Assembly: GCA_946554445.1 (NCBI GenBank)
Contig: CAMNSD010000020.1
Location: 1-64,000 of the forward strand
Source: an uncultured Lachnospiraceae bacterium
GTDB taxonomy: Bacteria; Bacillota; Clostridia; Lachnospirales; Lachnospiraceae
Reading direction: 5' to 3'
Length of the DNA: 64,000 nt
In this document: positions 17,068-26,996 of the stretch, piece by piece
Position numbering within the stretch: the first letter of the stretch is position 1
Layout: the number at the start of each line of letters is the position of its first letter
Translations under genes and position numbers: made by a program
Notes under the pieces: generated by a model
The model's input: only the letters and a program-made list of their open reading frames with translations
Told to the model about the DNA's origin: nothing
Database searches by the model: none

Positions 17068-17898
17068 ATGATAGTTCTACGCACGTTATTGGAAAACCAG
17101 CTTTCACAGAATAGGGCGCTTATCGCAGAGCATGGGCTTTCTTTTCTGGTGGAGACAGGGAATAAAAAGATTTTGTTTGACTGTAGTGCGGGCAAGGCGG
17201 CCCGTCGGAATGCTAAGAAGATGAATGTATCTTTAAAGAATGTGGATTATGTGGTGTTGAGCCACAGTCATTACGATCACGTGGGCGGTTATCCGGATAT
17301 GATAAAGCATGGTGTGCGCGCGCCTTTGATTACAGGACCGCAGTTTTTTGAGGAAAAATATGCGCAGGCCGGCGGCAAATATGTGTATCTGGGCTGTGGT
17401 TTTGGCAGGGATTTTCTAAAAAAGGAGAATATTGAGCATCGAATATGCGAGGAGAAGATCACGCTCTTTCCCGGCTGTCATGTAGTGGGCGGTTTTGAGC
17501 GGAAATATGAATTTGAGAAAGCGCCGGCGCGGTTTGTGCGTCAGACGGCTGCCGGTATGGTGCCGGATGATTTTGCAGACGAGGTCTGTCTGGTGATTGA
17601 GAGTGAAAAGGGTTTGGTTGTTATCGTGGGGTGCAGTCATCCGGGTATCTTAAATATGTTGGAGACGATAAAAAATCGGTTTGGCAGGCAGGTCTATGCA
17701 GTCTTTGGCGGTTCCCATCTGGTGGAGGCGGACGAGGAACGTCTGTCCATGACCATGGATAGCCTGCGGGATATGGGAATCAGTATCGCCGGTTTCAATC
17801 ATTGTACCGGCGATGCAGCCCTAAGGTATATGGGAGAGTGTAAGGATGATACGGTCTATTCCCATCTGAAAGCGGGAGACTGTATTTTCCTTTCATAA
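17068..17898 (+). CDS. MBL-fold metallohydrolase (ribofuranosylaminobenzene-P synthase-like)
   Basis: A metallo-beta-lactamase fold hydrolase. The metal motif HSHYDH in VVLSHSHYDHVGGY lies near residue 66, a second His is in VGCSHPGIL, and a further His in FGGSHLVEAD. Similar archaeal and clostridial proteins are annotated as dihydropterin ribofuranosylaminobenzene 5'-phosphate synthase, but that name is often carried over without test, so the substrate is unknown. It is probably cotranscribed with glycerate kinase (GGGAGG at 17056-17061). A 66-base gap after it shows nothing notable. Confidence 0.8.
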   Translation: MIVLRTLLENQLSQNRALIAEHGLSFLVETGNKKILFDCSAGKAARRNAKKMNVSLKNVDYVVLSHSHYDHVGGYPDMIKHGVRAPLITGPQFFEEKYAQAGGKYVYLGCGFGRDFLKKENIEHRICEEKITLFPGCHVVGGFERKYEFEKAPARFVRQTAAGMVPDDFADEVCLVIESEKGLVVIVGCSHPGILNMLETIKNRFGRQVYAVFGGSHLVEADEERLSMTMDSLRDMGISIAGFNHCTGDAALRYMGECKDDTVYSHLKAGDCIFLS

Positions 17899-17964
17899 AA
17901 TATTTACAAGAAGGAAAGAGACATAAATCATTCAAGGAGCAAAAAGTGTGTCAGCTTAATTCCT

Positions 17965-19854
17965 TTATTTCTGGTATAAAACGTCCGGCAGCATTGCCGT
18001 GATCAGGTAAAAAGGCAGACAAAGCACCATGAAATAGACATAGCGGAACTCTGTGGCCACAGGTGTCGCGATAAGAACTGTGAAAAGCAGTACGGCACTT
18101 GGCAGATAACAGACCAGTTTATGATTTTCCCTGCGGATGATGACGGTGCCGATACTGAAGATCATGATCCAGCAGGCCACGCCCATACTCCAAAGCGTAC
18201 CGTAGATGGGCACCATACTGCCCAGCTTGATGGCGATCTCTTTGCCTTTGACGACAAGGGGGCCGCCGATCAGCGGGGTATGGGAGACACCATATTTGGT
18301 AGCGCTGACGCCCTCGGCTTCTGCCACCAGATAAAAAGAGTCGGGATACCAGTATCCATAAGTCTGCTTGACATAGGCGGTGAGATAATCGCCCGGATAA
18401 CGCAGTCCCAGTTCTATCCATAGTCTTAAGAATTCTTTTTTGTGGGTGGTCAGGTATTCCTGGTTGCCAACACGCACCAGTTCTTTGATATTATCGGCAA
18501 AAGTAGGATTGTACAAGTCTTTGATGTAGGTCAGGTCTACTACATTTTTCACTAAGGCGAGTTGTTCGTCCGTCAATTCACGATCATTACATATAACTGC
18601 TGTTATTTGCTGCATGGGAATGCAGACTGATTCGATAAAGTCAGGTTGTTCCACATTGCAGGCCTTCATCACAGGATACTTGACGATGATGGCTGCACAG
18701 AGGATAGCGAGGAGTGCAGGATAGAAGATTTTTGCTTGTCTGCGGTAGACAAACAGCAGAAACGGCAGGGCTGCCAGGAAAGCATACCAGCCGTTGGAGC
18801 GGAACAAACATATAATAACGCCTGATATTATAAAAACGGCCATCTCCGGAAAACAAACCCGTTTCATGTATAACAGCCGCAGAATAGTACAACTGAAGAA
18901 TAGCACTGCCGCTGCAAAGGGAATGTCTTTCCAGATGGTGACGGAAAAGACGGCATGGTAGGGAATCAGGGCGTAGAAGGATGTAATCAGAAGCAGGACA
19001 AAAGGGCGTATCCTGCAGTTGCGCAGGGTACAGATTAAGTAGCTGATACTGCCTGACAAAAGACACATCTGGAAAAAGGTATAAAAGGAAACGGCAATCA
19101 CCATATTCCCAGTCAATGCATAGCCAATATGGTAGAGAAGTCCAAACAGCATGGTATGAGTCCAGGGATGGTGATTGCTGTAAGGCGCTATTCCGAGAAC
19201 CTGAGTAAACTGATTGATGCTGTCCGGTGTCATGATGCCTGGATATTGGTAGAGAAAGTAAGGCAGCCAGCCCAGCAGGCAGATGACAAAAGTACACAAG
19301 GCTGTGTGGTTCTTATATAAATTGATGATCCGGGATATCCAGATGGAAATCCGCGGATGATTTATATATATATAGGAAGAGGGATTGTAGTCCGCCAACA
19401 GGAATTTGTATAGGTTCATCTTGTTGCAGGTATAGGAAAACAGGAATTTCAGCAGATAATAAAACAGCGTCACAAACCCGACAAATACCACGGCAAGAAT
19501 GATGAAACGGTAGAGCCTGCTTGTGAGAAGTTCAATATAATAATTGTAGTCCACCAACATATAGAAAAGGGTAAAGATAACAGAAGTGGTTATGGCAACG
19601 CGGTCGGTCACCTTATCGGTATGTAAGATGAAGCTGTCCATGGCGCTGCTCTCAATCAACTCTCCACGCAGCGCAAGAAGCTGTCTGCCGTCCAGTCGGC
19701 GGCTTACATGGCGATAGAAGAAAAATACCAAGAGGAAGAAGACGAACGTCAGAATATTGCCCGGTTCCATGCGGGCGGCTTTCATCAAAGCCCAGGTTGT
19801 CAGGAAACTCTGGAATAGGTGTAATAGTAAAGTTAGATTTTGTCTGTTGTTCAT
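17965..19854 (-). CDS. Polytopic membrane protein, DUF6020-like (putative glycosyltransferase-type)
   Basis: A 629-residue integral membrane protein with about 12-14 hydrophobic segments and a soluble stretch near residues 420-540. The motif region YPGIMTPDSINQF, then YSNHHPWTHTM, matches what I recall of DUF6020-family proteins, whose membrane layout resembles GT-C glycosyltransferases; an Asp in a loop after an early segment (TPDS) would fit such an active site. Function is unproven. AGGGGG precedes the ATG. It is the only minus-strand gene between two plus-strand operons. Confidence 0.65.
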   Translation of the reverse strand: MNNRQNLTLLLHLFQSFLTTWALMKAARMEPGNILTFVFFLLVFFFYRHVSRRLDGRQLLALRGELIESSAMDSFILHTDKVTDRVAITTSVIFTLFYMLVDYNYYIELLTSRLYRFIILAVVFVGFVTLFYYLLKFLFSYTCNKMNLYKFLLADYNPSSYIYINHPRISIWISRIINLYKNHTALCTFVICLLGWLPYFLYQYPGIMTPDSINQFTQVLGIAPYSNHHPWTHTMLFGLLYHIGYALTGNMVIAVSFYTFFQMCLLSGSISYLICTLRNCRIRPFVLLLITSFYALIPYHAVFSVTIWKDIPFAAAVLFFSCTILRLLYMKRVCFPEMAVFIISGVIICLFRSNGWYAFLAALPFLLFVYRRQAKIFYPALLAILCAAIIVKYPVMKACNVEQPDFIESVCIPMQQITAVICNDRELTDEQLALVKNVVDLTYIKDLYNPTFADNIKELVRVGNQEYLTTHKKEFLRLWIELGLRYPGDYLTAYVKQTYGYWYPDSFYLVAEAEGVSATKYGVSHTPLIGGPLVVKGKEIAIKLGSMVPIYGTLWSMGVACWIMIFSIGTVIIRRENHKLVCYLPSAVLLFTVLIATPVATEFRYVYFMVLCLPFYLITAMLPDVLYQK

Positions 19855-20013
19855 AACGTCCCCCTGCGTATGGATAAACTGCCTGCTGATGCGTTATCTT
19901 TCCTCATATGAAATTTTGTTATGATATTCTGTCATTTGCAGGACGATAACGTGTCAGATGATTATAGAGTAATCGATATCGGGGGTTCTGTCAATTATGC
20001 TTCTCAAAAGTGC

Positions 20014-20042
20014 TTGCAATAGGGAAAAATTGGTGATATAAT
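20014..20042 (+). promoter_or_regulatory. Promoter of the rimP-nusA-infB operon
   Basis: TTGCAA (20014-20019), 17-bp spacer, TATAAT (20037-20042). The start point should be near 20049, leaving a leader of about 86 nt that contains a strong hairpin. The rest of 19855-20013 shows no gene. Confidence 0.85.
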
Positions 20043-20072
20043 AGCAAAAGTATGAAAGATGATTACTGAGAT

Positions 20073-20101
20073 AAAGAGTGGACTTGCGAGTCCACTCTTT
20101 T
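20073..20101 (+). terminator. Terminator-like hairpin in the rimP-nusA leader
   Basis: A perfect 12-bp stem, AAAGAGTGGACT (20073-20084) with AGTCCACTCTTT (20089-20100), tetraloop TGCG, ends in a run of T. It lies only about 25 nt after the predicted start point and before the first gene, so it is an attenuator candidate rather than the end of another unit. Confidence 0.75.
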
Positions 20102-20134
20102 CAAGTACAGGAAGCAGATTAAAGGAGTGCAGAC

Positions 20135-20599
20135 ATGTCGAAGAGAGAGACATATGAAGAACGGACGGAAAAGCTGCTTGTTTCCATTGTGGAAAGATTT
20201 GGCGTCGAAGTCTACGATGTGGAATATGTGAAGGAGGGGAGAGAATTTTATCTGCGGGTTTATATTGATAAGCCGGAGGGTGTCAATATCCTGGATTGTG
20301 AGAACGTAAGCCGTGCGCTGTCTGATGCGCTTGATGCAGAGGATTTTATTCCGGATGCCTATATTTTGGAAGTCAGCAGTCCCGGTCTTGGACGGACGCT
20401 CAAGAAAGACAAACATTTACAGAAGAGTCTGGGAGAAGCTGTGGAGATCAAGACCTATAAACCCATTGAGAAGCAAAAAGAGTTTTCAGGAATTTTAAAA
20501 GCATATGATGATGCGCAGATCACCATCGAGGAGGAAGGCGGCGAGCGCATATTTGAAAGGGCAGACATTGCCCTGATAAAACTGGCACTTAATCTATAG
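20135..20599 (+). CDS. rimP: Ribosome maturation factor RimP
   Basis: RimP helps assemble the 30S subunit. The sequence shows the usual N-terminal domain with VEVYDVEYVKEGREFYLRVYID and the conserved LEVSSPGLGRTLKK near residue 85, then a small SH3-like C-terminal domain. At 154 residues it is of normal size. AAAGGAG precedes the ATG, and the gene is first in the classical nusA operon. Confidence 0.94.
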   Translation: MSKRETYEERTEKLLVSIVERFGVEVYDVEYVKEGREFYLRVYIDKPEGVNILDCENVSRALSDALDAEDFIPDAYILEVSSPGLGRTLKKDKHLQKSLGEAVEIKTYKPIEKQKEFSGILKAYDDAQITIEEEGGERIFERADIALIKLALNL

Positions 20600-20639
20600 T
20601 AATATTATAAATCTGGTGAACATAGGAGGATAATGGAAA

Positions 20640-21839
20640 ATGAATAAGGAATTGATGGAAGCGTTGGATATCCTGGAGAGAGAGAAGGAAATCAGCAAGG
20701 AAACTCTCTTTGAGGCAATCGAAAATTCACTGATCACGGCCTGCAAGAATCATTTCGGCAAGGCGGATAACGTGAAAGTGGAGATTGACAGGGATACCTG
20801 CGATTTCTTCTGTTATGCGGAGAAGGAAGTTGTAGAGGAAGTGGAGGATTCTGTGATGCAGATTTCCCTGACAGAGGCACAGGAAATATCAGAGGACGCC
20901 AAAGTCGGAGATCTGATCCGTGTGGAAATCAAGTCCAAAGAATTTGGACGTATTGCCACCCAGAACGCCAAGAGTGTGATCTTGCAGAAAATCCGCGAGG
21001 AAGAGAGAAGTGTTATCTATAACCAGTACTTTGAGAAAGAGAAGGATGTGGTTACCGGCATCGTGCAGCGCTATGTTGGGAGAAATATTTCTATTAACCT
21101 GGGTAAGGCGGATGCCATCTTAAATGAAAATGAACAGGTGAAGGGAGAGAATTTCAGACCCACCGAGAGAATTAAGGTGTATATCCTGGAGGTGAAGAAT
21201 ACACCGAAAGGCCCCAGAATCCTGGTAAGCCGTACCCATCCGGAATTGGTCAAGAGACTGTTTGAGTCCGAGGTGACAGAGATTAAGGACGGCACTGTGG
21301 AGATCATGAGCATTGCCAGAGAGGCAGGAAGCAGGACCAAGATTGCCGTGCGTTCCAATAATCCCAATGTAGATGCTGTGGGTGCCTGCGTGGGTATTAA
21401 CGGTGCCAGGGTCAACTCCATTGTGGATGAACTGTGCGGAGAGAAGATTGATATTGTAAACTGGGATGAAAATCCGGGTAACCTGATTCAGAACGCGCTT
21501 TCCCCGGCTAAGATTGTGGCGGTGTTTGCGGATCCTGATGAGAAGACGGCCAAGGTTGTGGTGCCGGACTATCAGCTTTCCCTGGCCATCGGCAAAGAAG
21601 GACAGAACGCAAGGCTGGCGGCAAGACTTACCGGGTATAAGATTGATATCAAGAGTGAGACACAGGCCAAAGATGCGCCTGGTTTCCGCTATGAAGATTA
21701 CCTCTATGACGATGAGGAAGAGTATACAGAGGAGTCCTATGAGGAGGAGTATACCGGAGAATATGCAGAAGAGGATGCCGAGGAGAGCTATGAGGACGCC
21801 GGGGAGTATATAGAAGAAGAGGTGCCGGCGCAGGAGTAG
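20640..21839 (+). CDS. nusA: Transcription termination/antitermination factor NusA
   Basis: NusA binds RNA polymerase and nascent RNA hairpins, modulating pausing and intrinsic termination. The N-terminal RNAP-binding domain (1-125), an S1 domain (about 135-200) and two KH domains (VDAVGACVGINGARV and LAIGKEGQNARLAARLTGYK) are visible. The last 50 residues are an unusual Glu/Tyr tail (repeats such as YTEESYEEEYTGEYAEE). As in other Gram-positives, the C-terminal acidic repeats of the proteobacterial form are absent. The leader hairpin of its own operon is a plausible target. Confidence 0.95.
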   Translation: MNKELMEALDILEREKEISKETLFEAIENSLITACKNHFGKADNVKVEIDRDTCDFFCYAEKEVVEEVEDSVMQISLTEAQEISEDAKVGDLIRVEIKSKEFGRIATQNAKSVILQKIREEERSVIYNQYFEKEKDVVTGIVQRYVGRNISINLGKADAILNENEQVKGENFRPTERIKVYILEVKNTPKGPRILVSRTHPELVKRLFESEVTEIKDGTVEIMSIAREAGSRTKIAVRSNNPNVDAVGACVGINGARVNSIVDELCGEKIDIVNWDENPGNLIQNALSPAKIVAVFADPDEKTAKVVVPDYQLSLAIGKEGQNARLAARLTGYKIDIKSETQAKDAPGFRYEDYLYDDEEEYTEESYEEEYTGEYAEEDAEESYEDAGEYIEEEVPAQE

Positions 21840-21875
21840 AGATCCGGCGGCTGCCGGGACAGAGAGGACGATGAT

Positions 21876-22148
21876 ATGGCAAAGAAGATAACCCTCCGCC
21901 AGTGTGTTGGCTGTGGGGAGATGAAGGATAAGAAAGAGATGATGCGGGTCTTAAAGACTGCGGAAGGGTCGATCGTCCTGGATATGAGCGGCAGAAAGAA
22001 CGGCCGGGGAGCTTATCTGTGCAAAGACAGGGAATGTCTTAGGAAGGCAAAGAAGAAAAAAGGTCTGGAGCGTTCCTTCAAGATGAGTATACCCGATGAA
22101 ATATACGAGAATCTGGAAAAGGAGTTTGAGGAGGGTGAGCATGAATAA
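21876..22148 (+). CDS. rnpM: RNase P modulator / nucleic-acid binding YlxR
   Basis: A small 90-residue YlxR-family protein; the family was reported to modulate RNase P in Bacillus (RnpM). The motif RQCVGCGEMKDKKEMMRVL and the following GRGAYLCKDRECL are characteristic, with the cysteine pairs CVGC and CKDREC. It overlaps the next gene by 8 nt, a sign of translational coupling. Confidence 0.9.
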   Translation: MAKKITLRQCVGCGEMKDKKEMMRVLKTAEGSIVLDMSGRKNGRGAYLCKDRECLRKAKKKKGLERSFKMSIPDEIYENLEKEFEEGEHE

Positions 22149-22464
22149 TATGCTGGGGAAGGATAAGGTGTTATCCCTGCTGGGGCTTGCCGCCCGCTCC
22201 CGAAATGTTGTCAGTGGCGGATTTGCAACAGAACAGGCAGTCAAGAGCGATAAGGCTTGTCTGGTCATCATAGCGGAGGATGCTTCGGGGAATACCAGAA
22301 AGAAGTATAGCAATATGTGTGAATTCTATCAGGTGCCCTATGCGTATCACGGCACCAAGGAGGTGCTTGGACACTCAATGGGCAGGGAGGAGAGATCAGT
22401 CCTTGCTGTGACAGATAAGGGATTTGCAGATTCGATACAGAAGCATTTGGTGGATTCGGAATAG
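22141..22464 (+). CDS. ylxQ: L7Ae/L30e-type RNA-binding protein YlxQ
   Basis: A small kink-turn RNA-binding family protein of unknown exact role. The N-terminus KVLSLLGLAARSRNVVSGG and SDKACLVIIAEDASGNTRKK match the family. The start at 22141 has GAGGAGGGTG just upstream, whereas the in-frame ATG at 22096 lies inside rnpM. The length of 107 residues is typical. Confidence 0.88.
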   Translation: MNNMLGKDKVLSLLGLAARSRNVVSGGFATEQAVKSDKACLVIIAEDASGNTRKKYSNMCEFYQVPYAYHGTKEVLGHSMGREERSVLAVTDKGFADSIQKHLVDSE

Positions 22465-22479
22465 TTGGAGGTAGTAAGT

Positions 22480-25452
22480 ATGGCGAAAATGAAAGTACAT
22501 GAACTGGCAAAAGAGCTGGATAAGAAGAGCAAGGATCTGATAGATTTTTTGCAGGATAAAGGATATGAAGTGAAGGTGGCGCAGAGCTCTATTGAGGATG
22601 AGGCCATTGACCTTGTGCGCAGTCATTTTGGAGGCGCAGATACAAAGGCAGAGAAGACAACGGCGGATAAATCGGCGGAGACGAAAGTGACGGCGTCAGA
22701 AAAGACTGGCGATAAAGCAGCGGAAGCAAAATCTCAGGCGGCCGATAAAGCCACAGGAGCGAAAGACGTGGTGACAGACAAGGCGGAGGCAAAGCCACAG
22801 GTGACGGAGAAGATGTCAGCGGACAAATCGGCACAGACAAAGACCACGGTTGCAGACAAAGCGACAGAAGCGAAACCGCAGACGGCAGAGAGAGCAGCGC
22901 AAGCAAGAGCCGCGGCGGATAGACCGGCAGAGTCCAGGGCGCAGCAGCCGGGGGATAGGTCAGCGCAGCCCAAGAAGAAAAAGATTATTTTTGTGAGTAA
23001 CCCGCACAATTCCAAGATGCCGGGACAGCGTCCTGCCCAGGGAGGAAACGGCGGCGGAAATCGAAATACAAACAATAATAGACCTGCAGGAAATGGTGGC
23101 CGCCCGGTACAGGTACAGAATACGCCGCATAAGATTGTGCGGCCTACCCAGAAGCCGATTCCCGTGACGGCGGAACCTTACGATGTGCGCCAGCGTCAGC
23201 AGCAGGAGCGCAGAATGGAACAGCGTCAGCAGGAGAAACGGGAGCAGAATAAGAATGCTGCGGCACCAGTACAGGGCAGCAGACCGGCACAGACACCGGT
23301 GTCAGGACAGGAGAGAACAGGCAGTGCAGGAGAAAATCGCAGACCTGAAGGTCAGAATAGACCGGCTTATAACAACAATCAAAACGATCGCAGCCGCAGC
23401 GGCGGCGGTTTCAATGCTAACCGCGGCGGTGCAGGTGGCGAGCGCCCTCAAAAAGGAAATGGCGGACAGGACAATAGATTTCGGAAAAATAACGGTCCGA
23501 AGGACTTTGTGCCCGAGACACCTGTCAAGGACGTGGAGAAGCACAGGGATGAAGAAAAACGCAGAACAAATCAGGACAGGGATAAGCGTTCGAAGAAAGA
23601 TTTGATCTATGAAGAGGACGAGGCGGCGATCAAGAACCGCAACAGGGCAGGCAGATTTATCAAGCCGGAGAAAAAGGTAGAGGAAAAGGTTGAAGAGCAG
23701 ATTAAGGTAATCACTATCCCGGATTCCCTGACGATTAAGGAACTGGCGGATAAGATGAAGATTCAGCCTTCTGTGATCATCAAGAAGCTGTTCCTGCAGG
23801 GACAGATTGTGACACTGAATTCAGAGATTAGTTTCGAGGATGCGGAGAATATTGCAATCGAATATGAGATTATCTGTGAGAAGGAAGTTAAGGTAGATGT
23901 AATCGAAGAACTTCTGAAAGAGGAAGAGGAAGATGCCGCTTCCATGGTGGCGCGTCCGCCGGTTATCTGCGTCATGGGACACGTGGATCACGGTAAGACT
24001 TCCCTTTTGGATGCTATCCGTAAGACCAATGTGACGGATAAGGAAGCTGGTGGTATCACTCAGGCTATCGGTGCTTATACAGTAAGCACTAAGGGACAGA
24101 GCATCACATTCTTAGATACGCCGGGACATGAGGCATTTACGGCTATGCGTATGCGCGGCGCTAACTCCACAGATATCGCTGTTTTGGTAGTGGCGGCGGA
24201 TGACGGCGTCATGCCTCAGACCGTAGAGGCGATCAACCACGCGAAGGCTGCCGGTATTGAGATTATTGTGGCGGTAAATAAAATAGATAAACCCAATGCG
24301 AACATTGACCGCGTGAAGCAGGAGATGACAGAATATGAACTGATTCCGGTAGATTGGGGTGGATCCACGGAATTTGTGCCCGTGTCAGCCAAGTCCGGGG
24401 AAGGAATTGAGAATCTGTTGGAGACAATACTGCTGACGGCGGAGATTATGGAATTGAGAGCCAACCCTGACAGAAACGCCAGAGGTTTGGTCATCGAGGC
24501 AGAACTTGATAAGGGACGCGGCCCGGTGGCTACTGTGCTGGTGCAGAAAGGTACGCTTCATGTGGGAGACTTTATCTCCGCGGGGGCAAGTCACGGCAAG
24601 GTAAGAGCCATGATCGATGACAAGGGCAGACGCGTGAAAGAAGCGAAGCCTTCCACACCGGTGGAGATCTTAGGTCTCTCCGATGTGCCAAGCGCCGGCG
24701 AGGTATTTATTGTCCATGAAAATGACAAGAGCGCAAAATCTTATGCGGAAACCTATCTGGCACAGCATAAAGAGGAAATGCTTGCAGATACTAAGACCAG
24801 GATGTCCTTAGACGATCTGTTTAACCAGATACAGGAGGGTAATCTCAAGGAACTGAACCTGATCGTCAAGGCTGACGTGCAGGGCAGTGTGGAGGCCGTG
24901 AAACAGAGTTTGATGAAACTGTCCAACGAGGAAGTGGTGGTAAAATGTATCCACGGCGGCGTGGGCGCTATCAACGAGTCGGACGTATCCTTGGCTTCCG
25001 CTTCCTCGGCTATCATCATAGGCTTTAATGTAAGGCCGGATGCCACCGCCAAGACCGTGGCGGAACGCGAGGGCGTGGATGTGAGACTTTACAAAGTTAT
25101 CTATCAAGCCATCGAGGATATCGAAGCCGCTATGAAGGGTATGCTGGATCCGATCTTTGAGGAGAAGATAATCGGTCACGCGGAGGTACGTCAGATCTTT
25201 AAGGCTTCTGCAATCGGTAATATTGCCGGTTCTTATGTGCTGGACGGTGAGTTCCAGAGAGGCTGTAAGATCCGCATCCGCAGAGGCGACGAGCAGATTT
25301 ATGAAGGTGAACTTGCGTCCTTAAAGAGATTTAAAGATGATGTGAAGGAAGTTAAAGCCGGATTTGAGTGCGGTCTTGTGTTTGACGGTTTTGATAAGAT
25401 GCAGGAACTGGATATTGTGGAGGCATATATTATGGTGGAAGTGCCCCGTTAA
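22480..25452 (+). CDS. infB: Translation initiation factor IF-2
   Basis: The GTPase that brings initiator tRNA to the 30S subunit and drives subunit joining. The start at 22480 follows GGAGG (22467-22471). An IF2N domain (residues 1-50) precedes a 350-residue low-complexity region, first Ala/Lys/Asp-rich with repeats like [10 protein letters not shown], then Arg/Gly/Asn/Gln-rich. A second IF2N, the G domain (GHVDHGKTS near 500, [14 protein letters not shown]) and domains II-IV follow. At 990 residues it is longer than in Bacillus owing to the linker. Confidence 0.96.
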   Translation: MAKMKVHELAKELDKKSKDLIDFLQDKGYEVKVAQSSIEDEAIDLVRSHFGGADTKAEKTTADKSAETKVTASEKTGDKAAEAKSQAADKATGAKDVVTDKAEAKPQVTEKMSADKSAQTKTTVADKATEAKPQTAERAAQARAAADRPAESRAQQPGDRSAQPKKKKIIFVSNPHNSKMPGQRPAQGGNGGGNRNTNNNRPAGNGGRPVQVQNTPHKIVRPTQKPIPVTAEPYDVRQRQQQERRMEQRQQEKREQNKNAAAPVQGSRPAQTPVSGQERTGSAGENRRPEGQNRPAYNNNQNDRSRSGGGFNANRGGAGGERPQKGNGGQDNRFRKNNGPKDFVPETPVKDVEKHRDEEKRRTNQDRDKRSKKDLIYEEDEAAIKNRNRAGRFIKPEKKVEEKVEEQIKVITIPDSLTIKELADKMKIQPSVIIKKLFLQGQIVTLNSEISFEDAENIAIEYEIICEKEVKVDVIEELLKEEEEDAASMVARPPVICVMGHVDHGKTSLLDAIRKTNVTDKEAGGITQAIGAYTVSTKGQSITFLDTPGHEAFTAMRMRGANSTDIAVLVVAADDGVMPQTVEAINHAKAAGIEIIVAVNKIDKPNANIDRVKQEMTEYELIPVDWGGSTEFVPVSAKSGEGIENLLETILLTAEIMELRANPDRNARGLVIEAELDKGRGPVATVLVQKGTLHVGDFISAGASHGKVRAMIDDKGRRVKEAKPSTPVEILGLSDVPSAGEVFIVHENDKSAKSYAETYLAQHKEEMLADTKTRMSLDDLFNQIQEGNLKELNLIVKADVQGSVEAVKQSLMKLSNEEVVVKCIHGGVGAINESDVSLASASSAIIIGFNVRPDATAKTVAEREGVDVRLYKVIYQAIEDIEAAMKGMLDPIFEEKIIGHAEVRQIFKASAIGNIAGSYVLDGEFQRGCKIRIRRGDEQIYEGELASLKRFKDDVKEVKAGFECGLVFDGFDKMQELDIVEAYIMVEVPR

Positions 25453-25454
25453 TA

Positions 25455-25539
25455 GGGTGAAAAGAACTTCTAAAGACGTCCCGCCATGGGACGGGACGCC
25501 AAGAAGTTCTAGAAGTTGCTTTGCAACTTTTTTTCACCC
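25455..25539 (+). terminator. Branched RNA structure with terminator hairpin after infB
   Basis: An outer 9-bp helix GGGTGAAAA (25455-25463) / TTTTCACCC (25531-25539) encloses two arms. Arm one is AGAACTTCT/AGAAGTTCT (25463-25471 with 25502-25510) carrying CGTCCCG/CGGGACG (25477-25483 with 25492-25498). Arm two is AAGTTGC/GCAACTT (25513-25519 with 25523-25529) followed by T5, a terminator in its own right. The outer helix uses the same T-run, so the two states compete. Confidence 0.7.
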
Positions 25540-25540
25540 A

Positions 25541-25570
25541 AGAGAAATGCCTGAAAAGCGGCATTTCTCT
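25541..25570 (+). promoter_or_regulatory. Perfect hairpin upstream of rbfA
   Basis: AGAGAAATGCC (25541-25551) pairs with GGCATTTCTCT (25560-25570), 11 bp, 8-nt loop, no U-run. It follows the branched structure and precedes rbfA by 67 nt. Confidence 0.6.
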
Positions 25571-25636
25571 GCGGTGGTGTGGGATAAAAGTGAGATGAAA
25601 TGCAAGAGTATTATAAAGTAAGAAAGGGCTGGGATC

Positions 25637-26041
25637 ATGCGTAAAAATAGTGTGAAAAATACCCGAATTAACGGGGAAGTACAGCGTGAATTGGCACAGA
25701 TTATCAGAGGAGGCATCAAAGATCCCAGGATTGCGCCGATGACTTCTGTGGTAGCGGTGGAAGTGGCGCCGGATTTAAAGACCTGCAAGGCGTGGATCAG
25801 TGTTCTTGGAGATGAGAAAGCGCAGGAGGATACGCTCGCAGGGCTAAAGAGTGCGGAAGGATTTATCAGGGGCAAGCTGGCGAAGACCATTAATCTGCGC
25901 AATACGCCCCAGATTACCTTTATCATGGATCAGTCCATTGCCTACGGAGTCAGTATGTCGAAGAAGATTGAGGAAGTGATGGCGACAGACCGGGAGGCAG
26001 TAAAGGCAGATGAGGGAAATGACGATGAGGATAATCAGTGA
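25637..26041 (+). CDS. rbfA: Ribosome-binding factor A
   Basis: RbfA is a late 30S maturation factor. The 134-residue protein shows the KH-like fold with NTRINGEVQRELAQIIRGGI at the N-terminus, DPRIAPMTSVVAVEVAPD and LRNTPQITFIMDQSI. It has an acidic C-terminal tail, and its 3' end overlaps nrnA. Confidence 0.93.
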   Translation: MRKNSVKNTRINGEVQRELAQIIRGGIKDPRIAPMTSVVAVEVAPDLKTCKAWISVLGDEKAQEDTLAGLKSAEGFIRGKLAKTINLRNTPQITFIMDQSIAYGVSMSKKIEEVMATDREAVKADEGNDDEDNQ

Positions 26042-26993
26042 GGTAAAAGAAGCAAAGAAAATAGCGATCGGCGGCCATGTGAGACCTGACGGGGACTGTG
26101 TTTGTTCCGTTATGGCTCTGTATCGCTATCTGCAGAAAGAATTGCCAGAGGCGCAGATTGATGTGTATTTGGAGAAGCCGATGGAGGTTTTTGACTGCAT
26201 CTGGGGAATCAAGGAGATTTGTTCTGATTTTGAGACGGGCGAGGTTTACGATGTTTTCCTGGCTTTAGATTGTAATGACGAGCGACTGGGAGATGCGTTG
26301 CCGATTTTTCGGAGGGCTGGCAGACGGATTAACATTGATCATCATATCAGCAATTCTGGCTGTGGGGATCTCAATATCATTGAGGCAGACAGGAGTTCCA
26401 CAGCAGAACTTTTATACGATATGATGGATCCGGAGAAGGTGGATGAGGAAATCGCGAAAGCGATTTATATTGGGATAGCTCATGATACAGGAGTGTTCCG
26501 GTATTCCAACACGTCTCCCCGCACGTTGGAGATCGCGGCGAAACTGTTGGCGTTTGGTTTTGACTTCTCATCGCTGATCGAACATACTTTTTATGAAAAG
26601 ACTTATGTGCAGACGCAGATTATGGGAAGGGCGGTGTTGGAAAGCATCCGCTTTATGAACGACCGATGTATCGTCAGTATGGTGAGTCGCCGTATGATGG
26701 ACTTTTATCAGGTAACGCCCAAGGATCTGGACGGCATCGTGAACCACCTGCAGGCGGTGAGAGGCGTGGACTGCGCGATTTTTATGTATGAGATCGGCAC
26801 CCTGGAGTATAAGGTGAGCATGCGTTCCAATGGCAGGGTGAATGTGGCGGAAGTAGCCATGAAATTTGGCGGCGGCGGTCATGTGCGTGCGGCAGGCTGC
26901 ACCATGAACGGTACATATCATGACAATATCAATAATTTATCGAAAGAGATTGATGGACAGTTTAAGAAAGAAAAACAAGAGGAACAGGCATAG
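26025..26993 (+). CDS. nrnA: DHH-family bifunctional oligoribonuclease/PAP phosphatase NrnA
   Basis: NrnA degrades nanoRNA and dephosphorylates pAp; in this operon it is standard in Firmicutes. DHH domain motifs: GGHVRPDGDC near residue 16, ALDCND, NIDHHISN near 104; the DHHA1 domain ends with GGGGHVRAAGC. I prefer the ATG at 26025 (GAGGG 8 nt upstream) to 26010; both lie within rbfA, so translation is coupled. Length about 322. Confidence 0.9.
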   Translation: MRIISEVKEAKKIAIGGHVRPDGDCVCSVMALYRYLQKELPEAQIDVYLEKPMEVFDCIWGIKEICSDFETGEVYDVFLALDCNDERLGDALPIFRRAGRRINIDHHISNSGCGDLNIIEADRSSTAELLYDMMDPEKVDEEIAKAIYIGIAHDTGVFRYSNTSPRTLEIAAKLLAFGFDFSSLIEHTFYEKTYVQTQIMGRAVLESIRFMNDRCIVSMVSRRMMDFYQVTPKDLDGIVNHLQAVRGVDCAIFMYEIGTLEYKVSMRSNGRVNVAEVAMKFGGGGHVRAAGCTMNGTYHDNINNLSKEIDGQFKKEKQEEQA

Positions 26994-26996
26994 AAT

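Noticed and set aside
22620-23600. Repeats in the IF-2 linker as a possible mobile or phase-variable element
   Set aside because: Low-complexity Ala/Lys and Gly/Arg linkers are common in IF-2; the DNA repeats are short and drifted.
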